Source: Burkholderia cenocepacia (GTDB taxonomy: Bacteria; Pseudomonadota; Gammaproteobacteria; Burkholderiales; Burkholderiaceae). From it: a stretch of 64,000 bases of DNA. Under the pieces are notes generated by a model. The model did not search any database and was not told where the DNA came from. It saw nothing but the letters and a program-made list of their open reading frames with translations. The translations under genes were made by a program, and so were the position numbers. Shown piece after piece: positions 17,051 to 25,554 of the stretch. Numbering within the stretch: the stretch's first letter is position 1; each line of letters starts with the position of its first letter. The stretch is taken from the NCBI RefSeq assembly GCF_014211915.1, contig NZ_CP060040.1:2480001-2544000 (forward strand), written 5' to 3'.

Positions 17051-17180
17051 CAGACCGGTCCGATGGTCAACGGCATACCGTTCATCAACAATATGCAGGC
17101 CGGTCTGGTGTGGTGTCCGCCGGTATCCCGCCTAGGGATCTCTCCTTGACGGCCGCTCCGCTTCGGAGCGGCCGCTTTTT
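17051..17180 (+). ncRNA. Candidate structured small RNA ending in an intrinsic terminator
   Basis: CAGACCGG (17051-17058) pairs perfectly with CCGGTCTG (17100-17107), enclosing a hairpin AACGG-CATA-CCGTT (17069-17082). A small ATCCC/GGGAT hairpin (near 17125-17139) and then a perfect 11-bp terminator follow. No plus-strand gene precedes the terminator, and the next plus-strand gene is 1.4 kb away. The 5' end and promoter are not identified. Confidence 0.4.
17150..17180 (+). terminator. Orphan intrinsic terminator (plus strand)
   Basis: CGGCCGCTCCG (17150-17160), loop CTT, CGGAGCGGCCG (17164-17174), then C and five Ts. It has a perfect 11-bp stem. The opposite strand has no T-tract. Confidence 0.85.
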
Positions 17181-17387
17181 ATCGACATGCGTGCGCGCGT
17201 GAATGCCTTGTGGCGGTCGGTGGGCGCGGCCGCACTCCGATGCATATCGGCTGATTTAACGGAATAGGACCGCTGCCAGATGCGAGCACAGGGTATTCAC
17301 GCGTGCGTGACATGAGCGATGACGCGGATGGCCGCTGTCGCGCCGTGCGTTGGCCGTTCGTTTCGTTCGCACGCGCGAGGCCGTGCG

Positions 17388-18392
17388 TTACGGGGCTTTG
17401 CCCGAACCTGCACCGCCAAGCCGATACGCGGTAAAGAACTCGTACCACGGCGACCCTTGCACGACCGGCACGCCGAGCGCGGCGGTCCGCTGTCTCAGCG
17501 CACCGAATACATCGTTGATGAGCGCATTCAGCGTCCTGTCGGGGAATGGAACCGGTTGCGTCCGCCCGGCCGCGAACGCGCCATACGCGATCGCGAGCAG
17601 GCGGGCGCGGTCGTCGGTGCCCGCGATCGTCGCGTTGATTGTTTCGACGAAGCGCGGCCGGTCTTCGTCGCGGGCTGCGGACAGGCACAGGAACACGATC
17701 GCCGAGAGTTCATGCCGGTCCTTCACCCGCAGCAGCGCGGGTAGCCGCGCAATGATCGGTTCCACGGGTTCGTCGCGCAGCGCATCGCCGAAGTCGAACA
17801 CGGCGGTCATCGGGTTCGTGTCGGCTTTCAGGCGGTCGAGCGCCGGTTGTGGGGCCGACGATGCGCCGTCCTGCACCGCGGCGGGCGCGGACCGCAACGC
17901 ATCGGCCACCTGCTGCGTCCACTCCGGAAAGATCATCCGCACGTTGCCGAACTGCTCGCCGCCTTCCGCGGACGGATTCCACCGATAGACGATCGTGCCG
18001 CCGCGAATGAACGGCGAATACAGATGCTCGGGCGTTTGCGGCAGCGGCCGCCGGTTGATCGGCAGCCACGCGAGCGTGAGCCAGTCGTAGCGGCCCGTCG
18101 CGGGCACCGCCGGGCTCGAACTCGCGACGACCTGCCACGTGCCGCGATTCGCATAGCGGCGGCGCGCGTCGGGTACCGGCACGGTCTGGCCTTTCGCGGT
18201 GTCGAAATACGTCGTGCCGGTGACTTTCTCTCCGCTGTCCGCGGCTGGCGTGATCGTCGAGATGACCCACGAGGCGCCGTCCGCCGAGCGGTAGTCGGAC
18301 AGCTTCAGCGTCGCCACGTCGTGCACCATGCGCGTTTCCGCTGCGACGGGGCTCGGGGGGAGATGGGCAGGCGCGGCCAGGATGCTCGGCAT
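17388..18392 (-). CDS. Hypothetical protein, unknown family
   Basis: A 334-residue protein I do not recognise. The start chosen is the ATG at 18390-18392 (MPSILAAPAH), because GAGGA lies about 8 nt upstream; the ATG at 18419 lacks one. No clear signal peptide or membrane segment is present. The sequence is rich in Trp/Tyr/Pro with segments such as YDWLTLAWLPINRRPLP and GGTIVYRWNPSAEGGEQFGNVRMIFPEW, and a C-terminal alpha-helical part (RHELSAIVFLCLSAARDEDRPRF). Codon use is native. It is divergent from the adjacent toxin-antitoxin pair and shares that promoter region. Confidence 0.6.
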   Translation of the reverse strand: MPSILAAPAHLPPSPVAAETRMVHDVATLKLSDYRSADGASWVISTITPAADSGEKVTGTTYFDTAKGQTVPVPDARRRYANRGTWQVVASSSPAVPATGRYDWLTLAWLPINRRPLPQTPEHLYSPFIRGGTIVYRWNPSAEGGEQFGNVRMIFPEWTQQVADALRSAPAAVQDGASSAPQPALDRLKADTNPMTAVFDFGDALRDEPVEPIIARLPALLRVKDRHELSAIVFLCLSAARDEDRPRFVETINATIAGTDDRARLLAIAYGAFAAGRTQPVPFPDRTLNALINDVFGALRQRTAALGVPVVQGSPWYEFFTAYRLGGAGSGKAP

Positions 18393-18527
18393 GGATTTTC
18401 CTCGGAATCTGATACGCATCGTCGAGCGGGGGCGATGCGCGGCGGTGCGGGGCGTTTCTCGTAACTGTAGGACGTTGCTACAGGTATCGCGAGGAACCCG
18501 CCGCGCAGCGTGAGGAATGACACGCAG

Positions 18528-18560
18528 CCATATATTGTAGTAACATACCTACATATATGG
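18528..18560. promoter_or_regulatory. Toxin-antitoxin operator
   Basis: CCATATAT (18528-18535) and ATATATGG (18553-18560) form an inverted repeat, with TGTAG/CTACA nested inside. The AT-rich element lies 17 bp before the antitoxin start and contains a possible -10 (TATATT). It is the expected position for Phd-type autoregulation. Confidence 0.6.
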
Positions 18561-18576
18561 TTTCCAGGAGTTCATC

Positions 18577-18828
18577 GTGACCATCACCACACTCTCGAGT
18601 CGTGAGCTCAACCAGGACGTGACCAAGGCAAAGAAGGCGACAAAGGACGGCCCCGTGTTTATCACCGACCGCGGCAGGCCTGCCCACGTGCTGCTGAGTT
18701 TCGAGGAATACCAGCGTCTCACCCGGGAGCGGCGCAACATTGCCGACTCGCTCGCCATGCCAGGTGTCGAGGACATCGAATTCGACCCGCCGCGTGCGAA
18801 CGTCAAGATCAAGGAGGTCAATTTCTGA
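18577..18828 (+). CDS. Phd/YefM-family antitoxin
   Basis: An 83-residue antitoxin. The N-terminal DNA-binding part reads ITTLSSRELNQDVTKAKKATKDGPVFITDRGRPAHVLLSFEEYQRL, typical of the Phd/YefM fold. The C-terminal DIEFDPPRANVKIKEV should wrap the toxin. It precedes the PIN-domain toxin with a 1-bp overlap and an AAGGAGG site within its 3' end. An AT-rich inverted repeat upstream probably serves for autorepression. Confidence 0.88.
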   Translation: MTITTLSSRELNQDVTKAKKATKDGPVFITDRGRPAHVLLSFEEYQRLTRERRNIADSLAMPGVEDIEFDPPRANVKIKEVNF

Positions 18829-19247
18829 TGATGTTCGTTCTCGATACCAATGTGGTTTCGGAACTCCGGAAAGTGCGGGCGGGCAAGGCGGACAGGAACG
18901 TGGCAGCCTGGTGTTCGACCGTCGATGCGTCGGTGCTGTTTGTCTCGGCGATCACGATCATGGAGCTGGAGACAGGCGTCTTGCAGATCGAGCGCAGAGA
19001 TGCGGAGCAGGGCGCGCTGCTCAGGGCATGGCTTGACGGGCACGTCCTGCCCGAGTTCGCTGGTCGCGTGTTACCGGTCGATACTGCTGTCGCGCAACGA
19101 TGCGCACGGCTCCATGTGCCGGACCGGCGATCCGAGCGGGACGCGCTCATTGCCGCCACGGCGATCGTGCACGGCATGACGGTCGTGACGCGCAACGTTG
19201 CCGATTTCGTTGAAACCGGTGTCGCGATCCTGAATCCGTGGGATTGA
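18828..19247 (+). CDS. VapC-type PIN-domain toxin
   Basis: A 139-residue ribonuclease toxin. The acidic PIN residues are visible: Asp in MFVLDTNVVSELRK, Glu in SAITIMELETGV, Asp in RSERDALIAATAIVHGMTVVTRNVADF. It overlaps the antitoxin stop by one base. Either the ATG at 18828 or that at 18831 could initiate. The toxin is expected to cleave RNA when the antitoxin is degraded. It is a complete module on native-looking DNA, with no sign of frameshift. Confidence 0.88.
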   Translation: MMFVLDTNVVSELRKVRAGKADRNVAAWCSTVDASVLFVSAITIMELETGVLQIERRDAEQGALLRAWLDGHVLPEFAGRVLPVDTAVAQRCARLHVPDRRSERDALIAATAIVHGMTVVTRNVADFVETGVAILNPWD

Positions 19248-19368
19248 GCGAAACAACCAGCGTGCTCACGAGGGAAATCGGATGCCGCTTGCATGCAAGC
19301 GCGTGCCGATTCGCTTCGGCTTGCCATGCGCATCCTGAGCCAACGATGCATACCGGGCAGGAGTACGC

Positions 19369-20094
19369 ATGACCGACACGAAAGCCATTACCGAACACTG
19401 GACGCGAGTCGCCGACCAATGGATCGACTGGGCCGGCAAGCCCGGCCACGATGCGTTCTGGAAATATCGCGCGGGGCTCGCCGCCTACATCGGTCGCGGC
19501 GCCGGCGTCGCGCTGGAGATCGGCTGCGGCGAAGGCCGCGTGAGCCGCGAACTGAAGGCGCTCGGCTACGACGTGACCGCGAGCGACGCGGTGCCCGCGA
19601 TGCTCGACGCCGCGCGCCACGCGGATTCCGCGCATCGCTATCGGCTGGCGGACGCGGCGGCGCTGCCGTTCGACGCGGCCAGCTTCGATCTCGTGATGGC
19701 GTACAACGTGCTGATGGACCTTGACGACATGCAGGGCGCCTTGCGCGAGGCGCGCCGCGTGCTGAAGCCGGACGGCACGCTGTTCATCTCGATCGTGCAT
19801 CCGTTTCGCGATCGCGGCGGCTTCGCCGGGCCGCAGCCCGATGCGCCGTTCGTGCTGACGGGCAGCTATTTCGGGCGCGAGCATTTCGACGGCGTGGAAA
19901 CGCGCGACGGGCTGTCGATGCACTTCGCGGGCTGGTCGCTGCCGCTGCAGGCGTACATGGAGGCGCTGGAAGCGGCCGGGTTCGCGATCGTGTCGCTGCG
20001 CGAGCCGCCGCCCGATCATGCCGACACGGATCAGCTGAAGCAGTGGGCGCGCGTGCCGCTGTTTCTGTGGATCAAGGCGCGGCCGCTGGGGTGA
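19369..20094 (+). CDS. Class I SAM-dependent methyltransferase
   Basis: A 241-residue Methyltransf_11-type enzyme. Motif I is ALEIGCGEGRVSRELKALG, followed by the acidic turn VTASDAVPAML, motif DAAALPFDAASFDLVMAYNVLMDLDD and the VLKPDGTLFISIVHP strand. An AGGAGTACGC ribosome site precedes the ATG. The C-terminal region (GLSMHFAGWSLPLQAYMEALEAAGF) is like small-molecule methyltransferases, but the acceptor cannot be told. It lies between two toxin-antitoxin loci and shows no operon partner. Confidence 0.85.
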   Translation: MTDTKAITEHWTRVADQWIDWAGKPGHDAFWKYRAGLAAYIGRGAGVALEIGCGEGRVSRELKALGYDVTASDAVPAMLDAARHADSAHRYRLADAAALPFDAASFDLVMAYNVLMDLDDMQGALREARRVLKPDGTLFISIVHPFRDRGGFAGPQPDAPFVLTGSYFGREHFDGVETRDGLSMHFAGWSLPLQAYMEALEAAGFAIVSLREPPPDHADTDQLKQWARVPLFLWIKARPLG

Positions 20095-20131
20095 GCGCGG
20101 CCGTGCTCGGGTGGATTGAATTGGGCGGACG

Positions 20132-20841
20132 TCAGTGCTTCTTGTCGTGATTTGCCAGCAATTCCGAGCGACCAATGATCGCTTTCGCGTTATCGGCCTG
20201 ATCGGCGTCTGAAAAACCGGCGGCCTCGATGACTGGCGTGAGCGCTTTGAGTACGACCTGCGGTTTGGCGCTGCGGAGCGATCCCATTCCTTCGTTCCAT
20301 GCGTGCAGCATCTGCTTGGCGATCCAATGCCATCGCGTTGCGTTTTTTGCTGCTTCGACGATATCTTTTCCCGTCGAAGGGGACTCGGCGCGAGGAATTT
20401 GGGGACGGCGCCGGAAATTGCCGCGCGCGCGTAGTACCGAACAAGGTCCGCGAAGCGTGCGGTCGTCATGTCTTCGTGCAGCAAGCTTTTCAGGTCGAGC
20501 GGATCGAGTTTGCCGCCTGGCGTACCGCTTTCGGGTGTGACGGTTACGCGGCCGATGCCGGAGCCGCCGATGATGGCCAGGAGCGAAAGATCGGTTCCGT
20601 CGAGATAAGGCCCGAACTCCTCGCGAATCACTTGAAGGAGAAATCCTTCCGGCAGATTCTGCCGGAAGAAGGGATGCAGGTCGCGAGGCCAAATCCAGGC
20701 ATCATCGCGAACGGGCATGATCAAACTGGCAAAATCGGCGTCGAGGGCGTCTGCGGCGTAGCGCAATGCATAGTCGTCGGCCTGGCGATAGAGATGAGCA
20801 ACGTATTTGCCCTTCACGTACACGTGAAGCCGCATGATCAC
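20132..20841 (-). pseudogene. hipA toxin kinase remnant (internal deletion and frameshift)
   Basis: The N-terminal HipA part is intact (MRLHVYVKGKYVAHLYRQADDY ... NLPEGFLLQVIREEF ... SLLAIIGGSGIGRVTVTP) up to SGAVPKFLAP, where the family's SGVxPK motif lies. Directly after, the frame changes and the sequence jumps to a HipA C-terminal tail (KDIVEAAKNATRWHWIAKQMLHAWNEGMGSL) in another frame, ending at 20132. The total is about 236 codons against 400-440 for the family, so most of the kinase core is missing. The intact hipB-like antitoxin gene precedes it with a 4-bp overlap. It is very probably inactive as a kinase. Confidence 0.8.
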
Positions 20842-21101
20842 GCGTCTCCCATCGTGCGCTGTTCGGCCAGCACGTCGTCTAGCGTGCGCCCGTGTCCCCG
20901 CTTCACCACGCGCAGGTCATAGCCGGCAGCCTCGAGAAGGCGAACGAGCGCGGATACGCTCATGTCGCCTCGCGCCAGCGTCTCCATGCGTGCAAGCGTC
21001 GTACGTGCGACACCGGCGTGCTCGGCCAGTTCTTTTTGTGAAAGTCCCGCGGAATGGCGAACCTCTCTCAGCATTTCTCCTACATCTGCCAATGTCGTCA
21101 T
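20838..21101 (-). CDS. HipB-like XRE-family antitoxin
   Basis: An 87-residue helix-turn-helix protein. The start is the ATG at 21099-21101 behind CTGGAG. The HTH reads MLREVRHSAGLSQKELAEHAGVARTTLARMETLARGDMSVSALVRLLEAAGYDL, as in HipB-type repressors. The last bases overlap the hipA remnant, so the pair was once a normal hipBA operon. A TTGTAKCCC-type inverted repeat and half-sites (GCTACAA) lie upstream. The repressor may persist as an orphan regulator. Confidence 0.85.
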   Translation of the reverse strand: MTTLADVGEMLREVRHSAGLSQKELAEHAGVARTTLARMETLARGDMSVSALVRLLEAAGYDLRVVKRGHGRTLDDVLAEQRTMGDA

Positions 21102-21179
21102 TTGTAGCTCCAGGGCATCCGAAATTGCCGCGTTGACTAATATTGGAGCCCTTGTGCTACAAATTCGCATGCAGAAAAA

Positions 21180-21199
21180 TTGTATCCCGAGGGCTACAA
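21180..21199. promoter_or_regulatory. Putative HipB operator
   Basis: TTGTATCCC (21180-21188) and GGGCTACAA (21191-21199) form an inverted repeat with one mismatch and a 2-bp spacer. Further half-sites, GTGCTACAAA (near 21153-21162) and TTTGTAGC (just before the hipB ATG), lie in the same 100 bp. Confidence 0.5.
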
Positions 21200-21325
21200 A
21201 TCAAGACGGACAGACTGGTTTTGTGGCCCGTGGGCTACTGCGTGACGCGTCAACGCGCAGCCTTTCACTCTGCTAGACTTTTCCGCCGTCAGTCGCCGTC
21301 CGGGCCGCGCCCGGCTTCTCGTGCC

Positions 21326-22990
21326 ATGAACGCACACCACGCGCCGAATCCGATCACCGAGGTGCTGCGCGCCTACTGGAAGGCCGATCGCCGAATGCTG
21401 CTGACGGTCGCGGCCGTCGTCGTGCTATCGAGCGTCACTGCCGTCGCCGCGCCCTATCTGTTCTCGCGCCTGATCGACGTGCTGTCGCATCGCGGCGCGC
21501 CGCACGCGCTCATGGCGGGCTTCGTGGTCTACGCGGTGCTGATGGGCCTGTCCAGCGCGCTGCAACGCGTCGTGCAGTACCTTGCCTTCATGAGTTCCGG
21601 GAATCTCGGATTCATCACCAGCACGCGCTTTTTCGAGCGCATCCTGAAGAAGACCACGGCGTTCTTCGTCGAGCACAATCCGGCGGAAATCCAGAGCGCG
21701 AACACGCGCGGGAGCCGGGCGCTGTCGGTGCTGGTGCAGCTTGCGCTGATGGACTTGATCCCCGGCACGCTGCAGATCGTCTTCACGCTCGTCACGCTGG
21801 GCGCGCTGATCAACCTCGAAGTGGCGGCCATCACCGCTGTGTATGGCGCGATCGCGGTGACGATCGCGATCGTGTCCGCGCGGCGCTCGCGGGTGTACCT
21901 CGATCGCGCGATCGAGGCCGGGCAGGAGAATGCGCGGTTCGTCGGCGGCGCGATCAACGCGATGGAAACGCTCCGGCATTTCGGCAGCCATCGCTGGATG
22001 AGCGAGCGTTTCGCGGAGAAGGCGCGCGCCGAACGCGACAACTGGCGCGCGTACGTGATGCAGCATGTCGGCTTTCTCGCGCTGCTGGGGCTCGGCCTCG
22101 CGATCCAGTTCTCGGTCACGTTCTGGCTGCTGTTGCCGCGTCATGCGGCCGGCGCGCTGTCGATCGGCGACATCGTGCTGTTCAATACGCTGCTGCTGCA
22201 ACTGAACCTGCCGTTCGACATGCTCGCGCGCTCGATCGACGAGAGTGTGCGCTCCCGCGCGGCACTCGTGCCGTTCACCGCGCTATGGACGGCGCCCGAG
22301 GAGCGGCAGGTCTCGCACGCGTCGGCATTCGTGCCGCGAGAAGGGCGCATCGTGTTCGAGCGCGTCGGCTATGCGTACGGCAACGGACGCGGCGTGCGCG
22401 ACGTCGATTTCGTGGCCGAGCGCGGCGGCATCACGTTCGTCGTCGGCGAAACCGGCGCGGGGAAGTCGACCGTCTTCAAGCTGGCGCTGAAATCGATCGA
22501 GCCGACCGATGGCCGCATTCTGGTCGACGGCGTCGATCTCGCGACGATCGATCGTGCCGACTGGTACGGCGCGGTGGCCGTCGTGCCGCAGGATGTCGTG
22601 CTGCTGAACGAAAGCCTGGAGGACAATATTCTGCTCGGCCGGCCGCGCGATGCGAAGCGCCTGCGCGACGCGGCCGCGAAGGCCACGATCCTGCCGTTCA
22701 TCGAGGGCTTGCCGGACGGGTTTCGCACGACGGTCGGCGAGCGTGGGCTGAAACTGTCCGGCGGCGAGCGTCAGCGCATCGCGATCGCCCGCGCGCTGTA
22801 CGGCGATCCGACAGTGCTGTTTCTCGACGAAGCGAGTTCCGCGCTCGACGAAGCCACCGAGCGCGACATCATGGAGCACGTGCGGCTGCTGGCCCGTGAC
22901 GTCACGGTAATCGCGATCACGCACCGGCGCTCGGTCATCGGGCCGACCGACAAGGTCGTGCGGCTTGGCGCGGCACGCGAGCCGGCCTGA
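21326..22990 (+). CDS. ABC exporter, fused permease-ATPase (Atm1/MsbA-like half transporter)
   Basis: A 554-residue half-transporter; start at the ATG at 21326 (MNAHHAPNPITEVLRAYW). The N-terminal membrane domain has about six helices (LLTVAAVVVLSSVTAVAAPYLF, LMAGFVVYAVLMGLSSAL, FLALLGLGLAIQFSVTFWLLL). The nucleotide-binding domain has Walker A GETGAGKST, Q-loop VVPQDVVLLNESLEDNILLG, signature LSGGERQRIAIARAL and Walker B VLFLDEASSALD, plus the His switch in ITHRRS. It would work as a homodimer. The domain order and the FVEHNPAEIQS.NTRG segment resemble Atm1-type exporters, but the substrate is unknown. Confidence 0.88.
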   Translation: MNAHHAPNPITEVLRAYWKADRRMLLTVAAVVVLSSVTAVAAPYLFSRLIDVLSHRGAPHALMAGFVVYAVLMGLSSALQRVVQYLAFMSSGNLGFITSTRFFERILKKTTAFFVEHNPAEIQSANTRGSRALSVLVQLALMDLIPGTLQIVFTLVTLGALINLEVAAITAVYGAIAVTIAIVSARRSRVYLDRAIEAGQENARFVGGAINAMETLRHFGSHRWMSERFAEKARAERDNWRAYVMQHVGFLALLGLGLAIQFSVTFWLLLPRHAAGALSIGDIVLFNTLLLQLNLPFDMLARSIDESVRSRAALVPFTALWTAPEERQVSHASAFVPREGRIVFERVGYAYGNGRGVRDVDFVAERGGITFVVGETGAGKSTVFKLALKSIEPTDGRILVDGVDLATIDRADWYGAVAVVPQDVVLLNESLEDNILLGRPRDAKRLRDAAAKATILPFIEGLPDGFRTTVGERGLKLSGGERQRIAIARALYGDPTVLFLDEASSALDEATERDIMEHVRLLARDVTVIAITHRRSVIGPTDKVVRLGAAREPA

Positions 22991-23008
22991 TGCCCGTACC
23001 TCGACGAC

Positions 23009-24046
23009 TTACCCGCGCATCGGCGGATTGAGCCGCGCGAACGCCGCCTGCCGACGATACGGGAAGTACGGATACGGCGCTTCCACCGCGCTCGCCGCAT
23101 CGAGTGTCGCGACCTGCGCGTCGGTCAGCGCCCAGCCGACCGCGCCGAGGTTCTGCCGCAACTGTTCCTCGTTGCGCGCGCCGACGATCACCGACGACAC
23201 GGTCGGCCGCTGCAGCAGCCAGTTCAGCGCGATCTGCGGCACCGTCTTGCCGGTTTCCTCCGCGATCGCATCGAGCGCATCGACCACGTCGTACAGGCGC
23301 GCGTCGTCGACCGGCGGCCCGTAGCTGGCCGTTTCATGCAGGCGGCTGCCCGCGGGCAGCGGCGCATTGCGCCGGATCTTGCCGGTGAGCCGGCCCCAGC
23401 CGAGCGGGCTCCACACCAGCGCACCGAGGCCCTGGTCGGCGCCGAGCGGCATCAGGTCCCACTCGTAGTCGCGGCCGACGAGCGAGTAGTACACCTGGTT
23501 CGCCACGTAGCGCGACCAGCCATGCCGGTCGGCCGCCGCGAGCGACTTCATGATCTGCCAGCCGGCGAAGTTCGACACGCCGATGTAGCGCAGCTTGCCC
23601 GCGCGCACGAGATCGTCGAGCGTCGACATCACTTCCTCGACCGGCGTGCCCGCGTCGAACGCGTGCAGTTGCAGCAGGTCGATGTAGTCGGTGTCGAGGC
23701 GGCGCAGCGCGTCGTCGACGGCGCGCACCAGCCGGGCGCGCGACGTGCCCGCGTCGTTCGGGCCGTCGCCGGTCGGCAGACCCGTCTTGGTCGAGATCAG
23801 CACCTGGTCGCGACGCCCCTTGAGCGCGGCGCCGAGCACGCGCTCGGACGCGCCGTCCGAATACACGTCGGCCGTGTCGAACAGGTTGACGCCGGCTTCG
23901 AGACAGATGTCGATCAGGCGGCGCGCTTCGTCGACGCCGGTATTGCCCCATGCACTGAACAGCGGGCCGGTGCCGCCGAAGGTGCCGGCGCCGAAGCTCA
24001 GGGCGGGGACCTTGAGGCCGGAGCGGCCGAGCGTACGGTATTCCAT
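23009..24046 (-). CDS. Aldo/keto reductase
   Basis: A 345-residue NADPH-dependent oxidoreductase with a TIM barrel. The catalytic Asp and Tyr are in NLFDTADVYSDGASERVLG, the Lys in VLISTKTGLP and the His in LLQLHAFDAG. NADP-binding segments include SVIVGARNEEQLRQNL. It belongs to the YajO/Tas-like group of bacterial AKRs. It is divergent from a LysR-type regulator gene with a 127-bp gap, the classical arrangement for a LysR target. Confidence 0.9.
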   Translation of the reverse strand: MEYRTLGRSGLKVPALSFGAGTFGGTGPLFSAWGNTGVDEARRLIDICLEAGVNLFDTADVYSDGASERVLGAALKGRRDQVLISTKTGLPTGDGPNDAGTSRARLVRAVDDALRRLDTDYIDLLQLHAFDAGTPVEEVMSTLDDLVRAGKLRYIGVSNFAGWQIMKSLAAADRHGWSRYVANQVYYSLVGRDYEWDLMPLGADQGLGALVWSPLGWGRLTGKIRRNAPLPAGSRLHETASYGPPVDDARLYDVVDALDAIAEETGKTVPQIALNWLLQRPTVSSVIVGARNEEQLRQNLGAVGWALTDAQVATLDAASAVEAPYPYFPYRRQAAFARLNPPMRG

Positions 24047-24173
24047 GTGCGGTTCCTTTCGTCGTGTGAGCGCGGCGCGGCCGCGCGTCGATCGTCAGGC
24101 GACCAATGTACCGTTTGCGCCTTTCCCGGATAATCCAGAAGATGGCGAAAATATCCTTCGGAAGGAGCGAACA

Positions 24174-25055
24174 ATGCTGCTCGACAACCTCGCGCTGTTC
24201 CTGCGCATCGTGGAGAAGGGCGGGCTGGCCGCGGCGGGCCGCGAGGTCGGCCTGTCGCCGGCCACGGTATCCGAGCGGCTGACCGCGCTCGAGCGCCACT
24301 ACGGCGCGGCGCTGCTCACGCGCACGACGCGCGCGATCAGCCTGACCGACGAGGGGCGCACGCTGGCGGACGGCGCGCGGCGCCTGCTGGCCGAGGCCGA
24401 CGAACTCGAAAACCGGGTGCGGCTGGGCGTGCAGACGCTGTCGGGGCCGGTACGGCTGAGCGCACCGGCCGATCTCGGGCGCGAGCGCGTGGTACCCGTC
24501 GTCGACGCGTTCCTGGCCGAACATCCGGGTGTGACGGTCGACCTGCATCTCGGTGACGGGTATGTCGACCTCGTCGGGCAGGGGCTCGATTTCGCGATCC
24601 GCCGCGGCATGCTGGCGGACAGTTCGTTGCGCAGCCGTTCGCTCGGCCGGGCGCGGCGCGTGGTGTGCGCATCGCCTGCGTATCTCGCCGCGCATGGCAC
24701 GCCCGCACATCCGGACGAACTCGCTTCGCACGACTGCATCGTGATGCGCTTCGGCCAGGAGCTGTATGCCGAATGGCCGTTCAGCATCGACGGCGTCTTG
24801 AAGCGGGTGGTGGTGCGCGGTCGGCGCGTCGCCAACGACGGGGCGCTCGTGCGCGCGTGGTGCATCGCGGGGCACGGCGTCGCGCTGAAGTCGCTGGTCG
24901 ACGTCGAACGGGATCTGGCCTCGGGCTTACTCGTCGAGATCCTTCGCGACTTCTCGCCGGGTGAAGTCGATCTGCAGATCGTCTATCCGGGCAGCGTCGC
25001 GCAGCCGCGGCGCGTGCGGGCGTTGATCGACCGGCTGGCGGAGGCGCTGGCGTAG
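24174..25055 (+). CDS. LysR-family transcriptional regulator
   Basis: A 293-residue regulator; start at the ATG at 24174 behind GGAAGGAGC. The N-terminal HTH reads LALFLRIVEKGGLAAAGREVGLSPATVSERLTALERHYGAALLTRTTRAISLTDEGRTL, followed by a substrate-binding domain (GPVRLSAPADLGRERVVPVVDAFLAEHPGVTVDL). The divergent aldo/keto reductase gene is the likely target. The effector is unknown. Confidence 0.9.
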   Translation: MLLDNLALFLRIVEKGGLAAAGREVGLSPATVSERLTALERHYGAALLTRTTRAISLTDEGRTLADGARRLLAEADELENRVRLGVQTLSGPVRLSAPADLGRERVVPVVDAFLAEHPGVTVDLHLGDGYVDLVGQGLDFAIRRGMLADSSLRSRSLGRARRVVCASPAYLAAHGTPAHPDELASHDCIVMRFGQELYAEWPFSIDGVLKRVVVRGRRVANDGALVRAWCIAGHGVALKSLVDVERDLASGLLVEILRDFSPGEVDLQIVYPGSVAQPRRVRALIDRLAEALA

Positions 25056-25234
25056 CAGCACGTTGCCTGCGCGCGGCCTGCGAGACGTTGCAACGACGAT
25101 TCAGCCGCGATCGCAGCGAATGCCGAAGGTGCATACCGACGAACGACATCACGCACGAAAATCGTTCTTCAAATCATTTGCCCACATTTCGTCATTTAGC
25201 TAATATTCAAAACGTCAAACGAATCCGAATCCCG

Positions 25235-25534
25235 ATGGACGACGTCACTCGCATCAGCGCCCTGGCCAACGAAAGCCGTCTGGCCGTGATGCGCTGGCTC
25301 AGGCAGCCGCGCAAGCATTTCCCGCCGCAGCCGCATGGCGACTTCGACGAGCTCGGCGTGTGCTGTACGTACATCACCGAGAAGCTCGGCATCGCGCCGG
25401 CCACGACCACGCGCCACATGCGCATCCTCGCGGATGCCGGCCTCGTGCAGGCGACCCGCGTCGGCAAGTTCACGTACTACAAGCGGATCGACGGCGCGCT
25501 GCAGCAGCTCGGCCGCGATCTCTCGCAACTCTGA
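25235..25534 (+). CDS. ArsR-like transcriptional regulator with vicinal cysteines
   Basis: A 99-residue winged-helix protein; start at the ATG at 25235. It has the ArsR fold (RISALANESRLAVMRWLRQP, ITEKLGIAPATTTRHMRILADAGLV, VGKFTYYKRID), with an insertion HFPPQPHGDFDELGVCCTYI that carries Cys 43-Cys 44. This insertion recurs in a subgroup of proteobacterial ArsR-like regulators, and the paired Cys could sense metal or redox state. It is followed after 20 bp by a PLP-dependent decarboxylase, suggesting an operon. An AT-rich upstream region contains TTAGCTAA. Confidence 0.82.
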   Translation: MDDVTRISALANESRLAVMRWLRQPRKHFPPQPHGDFDELGVCCTYITEKLGIAPATTTRHMRILADAGLVQATRVGKFTYYKRIDGALQQLGRDLSQL

Positions 25535-25554
25535 CCCTGACCGAGGCACCCGAC

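Larger units (their letters stand above)
16847..17387. other. Long intergenic region with a candidate RNA
   Basis: A 541-bp gap. No convincing protein gene is seen. It contains a structured segment at 17051-17147 and a strong orphan plus-strand terminator at 17150-17180. Confidence 0.5.
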
